Assembly: GCF_000025545.1 (NCBI RefSeq)
Contig: NC_013889.1
Coordinates: 613,501 to 677,500 of the forward strand
Reading direction: 5' to 3'
DNA from: Thioalkalivibrio sp. K90mix
GTDB lineage: Bacteria; Pseudomonadota; Gammaproteobacteria; Ectothiorhodospirales; Ectothiorhodospiraceae
DNA length: 64,000 bases
Positions 18,804 through 27,789 of this stretch are shown piece after piece. Position numbers and translations under genes: made by a program. Every line of letters starts with the position of its first letter. The first letter of the stretch is position 1. Under the pieces are notes generated by a model, which searched no databases, had not been told where the DNA came from, and was given only the letters and a program-made list of their open reading frames with translations.

Positions 18804-18812
18804 TGCTATAGT
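18804..18812 (+). promoter_or_regulatory. Extended -10 promoter candidate for the peptide ABC operon
   Basis: TGCTATAGT matches the extended -10 pattern TGnTATAAT. It lies 74 bases before the GTG start of the binding-protein gene and 28 bases downstream of the right arm of the inverted repeat, with no good -35 box, as expected for an extended -10 or activator-dependent promoter. Confidence 0.45.
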
Positions 18813-18885
18813 GCGCGAAGTGCGGTCTGCATCGGTTGTCCCTGGGGGAGCGCGGACGTCGGTGCCACTCGAGAGCGGAGGCCTT

Positions 18886-20745
18886 GTGAGTCGTCATTTT
18901 GGTTGGATTGTCACCTTGATCGTGCTGGGCATCCTGCTGTTGCTGGTCATGGTGCAGGTAGACCGCCAGTGGCAGCGCATGGCCGCCATGCAGAACATGA
19001 TGAGCGAGCAGGCGCGCGACCTGCGGGCACTGCGCCGCAGTCTGCAGAGTCTCGAGTCCGATCTGGCCTCGGGGCGTTTCACCACTGGGGACGGCGAGCG
19101 CGCACCCCGGGTCGCGGAGGTCCCCTCGGCATTCGAGCGGGCGGCCGAGGCGGCGGGGCGCGAGGACTACGCGGAGGGCGACTGGCTGGTTCAGGCCTTC
19201 GGCACGGGGCTGGCGACGATCACGCCCTATGTCTCCAGCGATGCCTATGCCGCCGATGTGCAGAACTATGTGCTGGAGTCGCTGGTGCAGCGCCACCCGG
19301 AGACCCTGGAGTGGCAGGGCCTGCTGGCGGCCTCCTGGGACTTCGACGACTCTGGCCAGGAGCTGAGCTTCCAGCTGCGCCCGGGCCTGCAGTTCTCCGA
19401 CGGCGAGCCGCTGACCGCGGAGGACGTGGAGTTCACCTTCAACTTCCTGATGACCGATGCGATTGCGGTGCCGCGCGCGCGGGCCTTCCTGGAGAAGGTC
19501 GAGAAGGTGGAGGCAGCGGACGAGCGCACCGTCGTGTTTACCTTCGAGGAGCCGTATTTTGACGCCCTGCGGGTTGCCGGTGGGCTGAACGTCTTGCCGA
19601 AGCATTTCTACGAGCGCTACCTCGACGAGCCCGAGACCTTCAACGAGTCGCGCGGGATCCTGCTCGGATCCGGCCCCTACCGGCTCGAGGACCCGACCGG
19701 CTGGACGCCGGATGCCGGGCGGATCGAACTGGAGCGCAATCCGCGCTACTGGGGCCCGGTGGAGCCCTCGTTCGACCGGCTCGTCTGGCGCGTGATCCAG
19801 AATGACAGTGCGCGCCTGACGACCTTTCGCAACCGCGATATCGATGTCTACGGCGCCCGGCCGCGCGAGTACGCGCGGCTGCGTGACGACGAGGCCCTGC
19901 GCGAACGCGCGGATACGCACGAGTACATGAGCCCCACCGCGGGTTATTCCTACATCGGCTGGAACCAGAAGCGCGATGGCGAGCCGACGCGCTTTGCCGA
20001 TCCCCGTGTGCGCCGGGCGATGAGCTATCTGACGGATGTCGATCGTCTGATCGAGCAGGTGATGCTGGGGTATGCTGAACGCGCGATCAGCCCGTTCAGC
20101 CCGCGCAGCGACCAGCACAACCCCGACCTCGATTACATCCCGTTCGATGTCGAGCGTGCGCTTGAACTGCTGGCCGAGGCCGGCTACTCCGAGAAAAACC
20201 GGGACGGGGTGCTGGTCAACGAGGAGGGCGAGCCGTTCTCCTTCGACCTGGTGTATTTCCAGGACAATGAGGACACCCGTCGCATCGCGCTGTTCCTGCG
20301 CGATCTGTACGCGCGTGCCGGGGTTCATATGCGGCCGCAGCCAACCGAGTGGTCGGTGATGCTGGAGAAGATCAGCCGCCAGGACTTCGATGCCATTACC
20401 CTGGGCTGGACCAGTGGCGTGGAGGTGGACATCTACCAGATGTTCCACTCCAGCCAGACGGTCTCTGGTGGTGACAATTTCATCAACTACGAAAACCCCG
20501 AGCTGGATGCCGTGATCGAGGCCGCGCGCGGCGAGGTGGACGAGGACAAGCGCATGGAACACTGGCGCGAGGCCGAGCGGATCCTGGTGGAGGATCAGCC
20601 GTATACCTTCCTGATGCGGCGCCAGACCCTTGCCTTCATCGACCGCCGTATCCAGAACCTGGAACAGACGGCACTCGGCCTGAACCTCGGGTTCGTGCCG
20701 GTGGAGATCTACGTCCCGTTTGACCAGCAGCGGTACGGGCAGTAG
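18886..20745 (+). CDS. Membrane-tethered peptide ABC transporter substrate-binding protein (family 5, YejA position)
   Basis: A 619-residue protein. Residues about 5-25 are an uncleaved-looking hydrophobic anchor (WIVTLIVLGILLLLVMVQV). A coiled-coil stalk follows (about 28-62), then a family 5 oligopeptide/nickel-binding domain: QFSDGEPLTAEDVEFTF near residue 175, GSGPYRL, RNPRYWG, and the C-terminal FINYENPELDAVI. GTG 18886 is preceded by GCGGAG; longer in-frame starts would run into the inverted repeat and add no signal. It is first in an operon with two permeases and a double ATPase, the YejA-B-E-F order. Binding proteins of Gram-negative bacteria are usually free in the periplasm, so the anchor and stalk are odd. 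The ligand is unknown. Confidence 0.85.
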   Translation: MSRHFGWIVTLIVLGILLLLVMVQVDRQWQRMAAMQNMMSEQARDLRALRRSLQSLESDLASGRFTTGDGERAPRVAEVPSAFERAAEAAGREDYAEGDWLVQAFGTGLATITPYVSSDAYAADVQNYVLESLVQRHPETLEWQGLLAASWDFDDSGQELSFQLRPGLQFSDGEPLTAEDVEFTFNFLMTDAIAVPRARAFLEKVEKVEAADERTVVFTFEEPYFDALRVAGGLNVLPKHFYERYLDEPETFNESRGILLGSGPYRLEDPTGWTPDAGRIELERNPRYWGPVEPSFDRLVWRVIQNDSARLTTFRNRDIDVYGARPREYARLRDDEALRERADTHEYMSPTAGYSYIGWNQKRDGEPTRFADPRVRRAMSYLTDVDRLIEQVMLGYAERAISPFSPRSDQHNPDLDYIPFDVERALELLAEAGYSEKNRDGVLVNEEGEPFSFDLVYFQDNEDTRRIALFLRDLYARAGVHMRPQPTEWSVMLEKISRQDFDAITLGWTSGVEVDIYQMFHSSQTVSGGDNFINYENPELDAVIEAARGEVDEDKRMEHWREAERILVEDQPYTFLMRRQTLAFIDRRIQNLEQTALGLNLGFVPVEIYVPFDQQRYGQ

Positions 20746-20790
20746 CCGCATGCCAGCCGGGGCCGGAGTGCCAGAGAACCCGCGCACGCC

Positions 20791-22170
20791 ATGCTGACCT
20801 ACATCCTGCGCCGCCTGATCTTGATGGTGCCGACCCTGTTCGGCATCACGGTCGTGGTCTTCGCCGTGATGGCGGCCGCGCCGGGCGGGATCAGCGCGCT
20901 GACCCTGATCGAGGGACAGGGCCTGGAGCCGCAGGCGCAAAAGGCGATGGAGGAGTACTACAACCGCCTCTATGGCCTGGACCAGCCGCCGCCGGTGCAG
21001 TACGGGCGCTGGCTGAACAACATCTCGCCGGTGGGCTTTGCCCAGGACGAGGACGGCTCGCTGACCGGCTGGCCGAAGCTGAAGGCCCCCAATCTCGGGA
21101 CCAGCTTCCGTTTTGGCCGTCCGGTGGCGGATCTGGTCGCCGAACGATTGCCGATCACCCTGCTGCTGAATGTGCTCTCCATACCACTGATCTACATCGT
21201 GGCGGTGGCCGTCGGGGTACGCGCGGCCACCCAGCAGGGGCAGGCCTTCGATTCCCAGTCCGGGGTGGTGCTGCTGGCCTTGTGGTCGGTGCCCACAATG
21301 CTGGCGGGCGTCCTTCTGATCGGTTTCTTTGCCTCCGATCAGTTCTGGCAATGGTTTCCGACCGGGGGCTTGAGCCAGCGGGCGGCGCTGGACATGACCT
21401 TCCTGCCAACCGTGGAGGTGGCCTGGGCCATACCGCTGCTGCTGGTGCTGCCGTTTCTGGGGGCGGCGCTGGGTATTTACCTGGCGCGCTACCTGCCCGA
21501 TCTGATCCGGGGCGGGCTTGGTGCGGCCATCGGGGCCTTCTGCGGCTGGCTGATGTTCAGTGACCTGGCCCCGGCGGGCTGGATCAGCACGACGGTCGCC
21601 ATGGGGGTTGGTCTGGTGCTGGGCTGGCTGATGGCACACAGCGACTGGGGCGTGCTACGTGGCTTCTACCTCGGCACGGTGGGCCTGGCCGCGGGGTTCG
21701 CGATAGCGCTGGGCCTGGCGCCCGGCAGCATGGTGCCGGGCTTCCTGCTGGATCGCGCATGGCACCTGGTGCTGCCGGTACTGTGCCTGTCCTACGGCGG
21801 GCTCGCCTTTCTGGCGAAGCTCTCGCGTTCGTCCGTGCTGGAGAACCTGAACTCGGACTACGCCCGCACCGCGCGTGCCAAGGGCGTACCCGAACACGAG
21901 GTGCTGTGGCGGCATGTATTCCGCAACAGCCTGTTGCCGCTGATTACGGTCTCGGCCACGCTGCTGCCGTCGCTGCTGGCCGGGTCGGTGATCGTGGAGG
22001 CGATCTTCTCGATCGACGGGATGGGCAAACTCGCGGTGGAGGCGGTGCAGACCCGCGACCGCGAGCTGGTGCTGTCGATCACGCTGATCTCCGGCGTGCT
22101 GACCCTGGTTGGCTATCTGCTGGCGGATCTGGCCTATGCCATTGTCGACCCGCGGGTGAGTTATGACTGA
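20791..22170 (+). CDS. Peptide ABC transporter permease (DppB/YejB type), enlarged
   Basis: A 459-residue inner-membrane protein, about 100 longer than usual DppB/YejB. The N-terminus (MLTYILRRLILMVPTLFGIT) and the C-terminal EAA region (YARTARAKGVPEHEVLWRHVFRNSLLPL, about 360-388) are typical. Between residues about 200 and 325 there is an extra hydrophobic block with roughly four additional helices, absent from standard members. It pairs with the downstream DppC-type permease, which overlaps its stop by eight bases. Transport of peptides or peptide-like compounds is inferred from family. Confidence 0.9.
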   Translation: MLTYILRRLILMVPTLFGITVVVFAVMAAAPGGISALTLIEGQGLEPQAQKAMEEYYNRLYGLDQPPPVQYGRWLNNISPVGFAQDEDGSLTGWPKLKAPNLGTSFRFGRPVADLVAERLPITLLLNVLSIPLIYIVAVAVGVRAATQQGQAFDSQSGVVLLALWSVPTMLAGVLLIGFFASDQFWQWFPTGGLSQRAALDMTFLPTVEVAWAIPLLLVLPFLGAALGIYLARYLPDLIRGGLGAAIGAFCGWLMFSDLAPAGWISTTVAMGVGLVLGWLMAHSDWGVLRGFYLGTVGLAAGFAIALGLAPGSMVPGFLLDRAWHLVLPVLCLSYGGLAFLAKLSRSSVLENLNSDYARTARAKGVPEHEVLWRHVFRNSLLPLITVSATLLPSLLAGSVIVEAIFSIDGMGKLAVEAVQTRDRELVLSITLISGVLTLVGYLLADLAYAIVDPRVSYD

Positions 22171-23416
22171 GTCGGTGCAGCAGGGCGAGGGCCGTCGCAG
22201 CCGTTCCTGGGCACGCCGGGTGGTCGGCGAGGTCTTGCTGCGCTGGGGTGCGCGGCTGGGGATCGGGTGGATTGCGCTGCTGACGCTGGTTGCGATCCTG
22301 GCCCCCGTGCTGGCCAGCTCGCATCCGCTGCTGGTGCAGACGGCGGACGGCTGGTCCATGCCGTTCCTGCGCTACCTGACCGCGGCGGATGTCACGTTGT
22401 TCGGGATGCTGGTGCTGGCGGGCGTGTTCTGGCTGCTGCCGGGCCGCCCCTGGCGGCGCTTTGTGCTCTGGGGAGTGCTGAGTGCGATCCTGGGGGCGGT
22501 CGCCTGGCAGACGGTCTCGCCCCCCTCGCTGGTGATCTACGAGCAGTACCGCGAGGCCGAGGCGCAGGGCGAATACCAGACCGTGATCCGCGCGCCGATC
22601 CCGTATTCGCCGCGCGACTACCTGCGGGATTACGCGGACACCGGGCTCGAGGCCCCGCGCGAGTCCCCCGATCGCGTGCACTGGTTCGGTACCGACGACA
22701 ATGGGGCGGACGCGCTTTCGCGCATGATCCACGCCTCGCGCATCGCCCTGTCCATCGGCTTCATCGCCACCGGGATCGCGCTCGGGATCGGCGTGATCCT
22801 GGGCGGGTTGATGGGTTACTTCTCGGGCATCGTGGACATCATCGGCATGCGTCTGGTGGAGATCTTCGAGGCCATCCCGACCCTGTTCCTGTTGCTGACC
22901 TTTGTCGCCTTCTTCGGGCGATCGCTGTATCTGATGATGCTGATCATCGGCCTGACGTCCTGGTCCGGTTATGCGCGCTATGTGCGCGCGGAGTTCCTGC
23001 GCCTGCGGCAGCAGGACTTCGTGCAGGGTGCGATCGCGTCGGGGTTGTCGCTGCCCTCGATCCTGTTCCGCCATATGCTGCCGAACGGGATCGCACCGAT
23101 CCTGGTGGCGGCCAGCTTTGGCGTCGCCTCCGCGATCCTCGCCGAGGCCACACTGTCGTTCCTGGGTCTGGGGCTGGTGGACGAGCCCTCCTGGGGACAG
23201 ATGCTGAACCAGGCGGTGCAGAGCTCGACCTTCAACTGGTGGATGGCGGCCTTCCCGGGCGGGGCGATCTTCCTGACCGTGTTCGCCTACAACCTAATCG
23301 GCGAGGCCCTGCGCGATGCGGTGGACCCGCACTCGCGCTCGGCCGCCAAGGCCGCCAGCCATGCCGCGCCCACCCGCCCGGCAGCCGCGGGCGCCACCAG
23401 CGGGGGGGTGCGCTAG
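22163..23416 (+). CDS. Peptide ABC transporter permease (DppC/YejE type), enlarged
   Basis: A 417-residue inner-membrane protein, some 80-100 residues longer than typical. After a first helix (about 33-52) it carries two extra hydrophobic segments (about 70-125) and a soluble stretch before the conserved [21 protein letters not shown] at about 174-193. The five-helix core and EAA loop ([20 protein letters not shown], about 290-310) follow. The insertion may match the enlarged partner permease. Start ATG 22163 overlaps the preceding stop; the tail after residue 395 is Ala/Pro-rich and unstructured. Confidence 0.9.
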   Translation: MTESVQQGEGRRSRSWARRVVGEVLLRWGARLGIGWIALLTLVAILAPVLASSHPLLVQTADGWSMPFLRYLTAADVTLFGMLVLAGVFWLLPGRPWRRFVLWGVLSAILGAVAWQTVSPPSLVIYEQYREAEAQGEYQTVIRAPIPYSPRDYLRDYADTGLEAPRESPDRVHWFGTDDNGADALSRMIHASRIALSIGFIATGIALGIGVILGGLMGYFSGIVDIIGMRLVEIFEAIPTLFLLLTFVAFFGRSLYLMMLIIGLTSWSGYARYVRAEFLRLRQQDFVQGAIASGLSLPSILFRHMLPNGIAPILVAASFGVASAILAEATLSFLGLGLVDEPSWGQMLNQAVQSSTFNWWMAAFPGGAIFLTVFAYNLIGEALRDAVDPHSRSAAKAASHAAPTRPAAAGATSGGVR

Positions 23417-23419
23417 GCC

Positions 23420-25039
<1,620 letters not shown>

Positions 25040-25064
25040 ACCCAGCGACACTTCCGACGTATCG

Positions 25065-25928
25065 CTAGCTGGCCTCGTGGGTGCCGAAGGCGCGGGCGCG
25101 CAGGGTGTTGTCCAGCAGCATCGCCACCGTCATCGGGCCGACACCGCCGGGCACCGGCGTAATCCAGGCGGCCTTCTCCGCCGCCGCGTCGAATTCCACG
25201 TCACCGCACAGGGTGCCGTCTTCGCGGCGGTTGATGCCGATGTCGATCACCGTGGCCCCGGGCTTGACCCAGTCGCCCTTGACCAGGCCCGGTTTGCCGG
25301 CCGCTGCGATCAGGATGTCGGACTGGCGCGCGATGCCCGCGGTATCCGGCGTGAAGCGGTGGCAGATGGTCGGGGTGGCGCCAGCCAGCAGGAGTTCCAG
25401 CGCCATCGGGCGGCCCACGATATTGGAGGCGCCAATCACACAGGCGGTGCGGCCCTTGAACGGCTCCTCCAGGTGGCGCAGCAGCTGGATGACACCCCAG
25501 GGCGTGCAGGGACGCAGACGCGGGATCCGGGCGACGAGCCGACCCACGTTATAGGGGTGAAAGCCGTCGACGTCCTTGGCGGGCGAGATGCGCTCGATCA
25601 CGGTCTCGGGGTCAATATGGCTGGGCAGCGGCAGCTGCACCAGAATGCCGTCGATGGTGCGGTCGGCATTGAGCTGGTCGATCAGGGCCAGCAGATCGGT
25701 CTGCGGCGTGCCCGAGGGCAGATCATAGGAGTGCGAGACCACGCCGACCTGCTCGCAGGCCTTGCGCTTGTTGCGCACGTAGACCTGGGAGGCGGGATCG
25801 GAACCGACCAGCACCACAGCCAGGCCCGGCGGGCGCAGGTCGCGGGCGGTCATGGATTCGATCTCGGTGGCGATGCGGGCGCGATGGGTCTGGGCAATCG
25901 CGCGGCCGTCGATGAGCTGGGCAGTCAT
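25065..25928 (-). CDS. folD: Bifunctional methylenetetrahydrofolate dehydrogenase/cyclohydrolase
   Basis: FolD interconverts 5,10-methylene-, methenyl- and 10-formyl-tetrahydrofolate in one-carbon metabolism. The 287-residue protein shows the first signature [14 protein letters not shown] near residue 50 with the catalytic Lys, the active-site region [13 protein letters not shown], and the NADP-binding [16 protein letters not shown] near 165. The closing [16 protein letters not shown] is complete. It appears monocistronic and convergent with the ABC operon. Confidence 0.97.
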   Translation of the reverse strand: MTAQLIDGRAIAQTHRARIATEIESMTARDLRPPGLAVVLVGSDPASQVYVRNKRKACEQVGVVSHSYDLPSGTPQTDLLALIDQLNADRTIDGILVQLPLPSHIDPETVIERISPAKDVDGFHPYNVGRLVARIPRLRPCTPWGVIQLLRHLEEPFKGRTACVIGASNIVGRPMALELLLAGATPTICHRFTPDTAGIARQSDILIAAAGKPGLVKGDWVKPGATVIDIGINRREDGTLCGDVEFDAAAEKAAWITPVPGGVGPMTVAMLLDNTLRARAFGTHEAS

Positions 25929-26007
25929 GGGAGGCTCTGTCTCGGAAACTGGCCGCGATCATCCCACGCGCGCGGGAGCGCCTCAAGCCGGCTCGTTCGC
26001 GGGTGCG

Positions 26008-26883
26008 TCAGCTCGCCGCGACCAGGCTGGCGCGACTGGGTCCGGACTCGCAGCGATTGCGCCCGCCGGCCTTGGCCCGATAGAGGGCGTCGTCCGCCCG
26101 CTGGAGCAGAAAATCCGCGTTGTCGCGGGAGTCGGGCTCGATATTGAGGCTGGCGACCCCCACCGAGACTGTTACGTACAGTTCATCCGGGGCGCAGGGC
26201 GGCACATGTTCGTGGCCCTTGAGTATGATCGGCGTCTGGGCGATCTCGCTGCGCAGTTTCTCGGCCAGTTGCAGTGCGGCGTCCTGGTCGGTGTGCGGGG
26301 CGATGACCACGAACTCCTCGCCACCAAAGCGTGCCGCCAGGTCCACGCGGCGCAGGTTCTGCCGCAGGCGCTGGGCGATCGATTCGAGGATATAGTCACC
26401 CGCCAGGTGTCCCAGGCGATCGTTGATCCCCTTGAACTCGTCGATGTCCAGCATGACCACCGACAGCGGCTGGCCATAGCGCCGCGAGCGGGCGACTTCT
26501 TCGTCCAGGCGGCGGTCCATGTGGCGGCGGTTGAACAGGCCGGTCAGAGGATCGGTGATCGATTCGTGTTCCAGTCGGGTGATGCGGCGGATGCTTTCCA
26601 CCGAGCTATAGGTCAGAAGCACGACGCTGCAGACGAAACTTCCCCCCAGGAGGAATATGATTGGCACCAGCAGGTCAGGGATGGAGTGGTACAGGCCCCA
26701 GTTCAGGGGGATGAAACCGAGATACCCCAACGTGAAGATCGGGATCAGCACGAACATCAGCAGCCAGCCCGTACGAACGCGGCTCTCCGGCAGCTCGCGC
26801 AACAGGCGGGCCAGGTTCCACTGTGCATAGATCAGGCCCGCTGCACCCAGCACGATGGCGCCGTTGGCGACCCAGTTGAGCAT
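26008..26883 (-). CDS. Membrane-bound GGDEF diguanylate cyclase
   Basis: A 291-residue protein with three hydrophobic segments in the first 90 residues, short loops and no recognisable sensor domain, then a C-terminal GGDEF domain (about 115-275) making c-di-GMP from GTP. The active-site motif is GGEEF (ARFGGEEFVV) and the inhibitory RxxD site is present five residues earlier (RRVD), so it should be an active, product-inhibited cyclase. Upstream landmarks DPLTGLFNRRHMD and VVMLDIDEFKGIND are intact. It could feed c-di-GMP signals to the exopolysaccharide locus nearby, but no linkage is visible. Confidence 0.94.
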   Translation of the reverse strand: MLNWVANGAIVLGAAGLIYAQWNLARLLRELPESRVRTGWLLMFVLIPIFTLGYLGFIPLNWGLYHSIPDLLVPIIFLLGGSFVCSVVLLTYSSVESIRRITRLEHESITDPLTGLFNRRHMDRRLDEEVARSRRYGQPLSVVMLDIDEFKGINDRLGHLAGDYILESIAQRLRQNLRRVDLAARFGGEEFVVIAPHTDQDAALQLAEKLRSEIAQTPIILKGHEHVPPCAPDELYVTVSVGVASLNIEPDSRDNADFLLQRADDALYRAKAGGRNRCESGPSRASLVAAS

Positions 26884-26977
26884 GTCCCTGTCTCCCCCGC
26901 CCGCAAGCTCGACTTGCGTACCTGCAACGTATCACGGAAACGTGCATGAAAGAACAACCTTTGCAACCCTTTGTACC

Positions 26978-27006
26978 TTGACCGCTGGCGGTGGCGGCGC
27001 TACCAT
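26978..27006 (+). promoter_or_regulatory. Sigma70 promoter of the tRNA cluster
   Basis: TTGACC (26978-26983), a 17-base spacer and TACCAT (27001-27006), followed by a GC-rich discriminator (CCTGCGC). The layout, about 40 bases before the first tRNA, is typical of stringently controlled stable-RNA promoters. Confidence 0.7.
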
Positions 27007-27047
27007 CCTGCGCTCGCTGTGTAGGCCCTTTTGCGGGGACGGCTCGA

Positions 27048-27124
27048 CGGGGTATAGCGCAGTCTGGTAGCGCGCCTGCTTTGGGAGCAGGATGTCGGGG
27101 GTTCGAATCCCTCTACCCCGACCA
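27048..27124 (+). tRNA. tRNA-Pro (TGG)
   Basis: A 77-nt cloverleaf with CGGGGTA/TACCCCG acceptor arms, anticodon loop CTTTGGG flanked by CCTGC/GCAGG, T-loop GGTTCGAATCC and encoded CCA. First of a four-tRNA cluster. Confidence 0.97.
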
Positions 27125-27192
27125 TTTCTCCCGGCCGAAGGCTTGCAGGCAGGCTCGATATCAGGCGTGGCACCTCGACGTTCGGCGGTAAC

Positions 27193-27269
27193 GCGCTCGT
27201 AGCTCAACCGGATAGAGCATCGGCCTTCTAAGCCGACGGTTGCAGGTTCGAGTCCTGCCGGGCGCGCCA
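27193..27269 (+). tRNA. tRNA-Arg (TCT)
   Basis: A 77-nt cloverleaf with GCGCTCG/CGGGCGC acceptor (one T-G pair), anticodon arm CGGCC-TTCTAAG-CCG reading TCT, T-loop GGTTCGAGTCC and encoded CCA. Confidence 0.96.
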
Positions 27270-27308
27270 GAGCCGCCCTTTGTGCCAGTGGTTGTGCAGT
27301 GACACGGT

Positions 27309-27385
27309 GGTGACCGTAGCTCAGTTGGTAGAGTCCCGGATTGTGACTCCGGTTGTCGTGGGTTCGAGTCCCATCGGTCACCCCA
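27309..27385 (+). tRNA. tRNA-His (GTG)
   Basis: Acceptor GTGACCG/CGGTCAC, anticodon GTG in the loop ATTGTGA, T-loop GGTTCGAGTCC, discriminator C and encoded CCA. The extra G-1 typical of tRNA-His is encoded at 27309. Confidence 0.97.
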
Positions 27386-27400
27386 TCCCCTTTTTCTCGG

Positions 27401-27476
27401 GGGCCGTTAGCTCAATTGGTAGAGCAGTGGACTCTTAATCCATTGGTTGTAGGTTCGATTCCTACACGGCCCACCA
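27401..27476 (+). tRNA. tRNA-Lys (CTT)
   Basis: A 76-nt cloverleaf with GGGCCGT/ACGGCCC acceptor, anticodon loop CTCTTAA reading CTT, T-loop GGTTCGATTCC and encoded CCA. The CTT isoacceptor, rather than TTT, suits a GC-rich genome rich in AAG codons. Confidence 0.95.
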
Positions 27477-27789
27477 TTCCCTTGCCTGACCTCTCACGGT
27501 TTTTGCCTGTCTCTGGTTGGTTGGCCCGTTGGCCATGCCTGGTCGCGCCGATGTGCTTCTGGTGTACCGGGTGGATGTGGCGGTACTCGATCAACCTTTT
27601 TCTCCTGATCTCGCAGCGATCTACCGACAGCGTGATGGCGCCCTCAGTCGTTCGTCTGACAGCGTGATTTCCCCCCCAATTAGTCTGCCATTCAGGTGCT
27701 AGCCTCCCCACACGTTTGTGGTGCAAGGCAAGCCGACAGGTTCGGCAAGCACACCGCGCCCGGTTGCTGAAACATGGGAGGCCCTAATC
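27477..27789. other. Intergenic region between tRNA-Lys and the polysaccharide locus
   Basis: No coding region is supported in these 313 bases. Base composition is less GC-rich than the flanks in 27590-27700, and a C-run (TTTCCCCCCCAATTAG) is near 27667-27682. No T-tract terminator for the tRNA cluster and no clear promoter could be fixed, although the promoter of the dehydratase gene must lie here. GGGAGG at 27776-27781 is its ribosome site. Confidence 0.5.

Noticed and set aside
18433-21639. A 1068-codon open frame on the minus strand across the peptide ABC operon
   Set aside because: It is antisense to well-supported genes, has no family pattern and is Gln/His/Arg-rich, the usual result of reading a GC-rich gene backwards.
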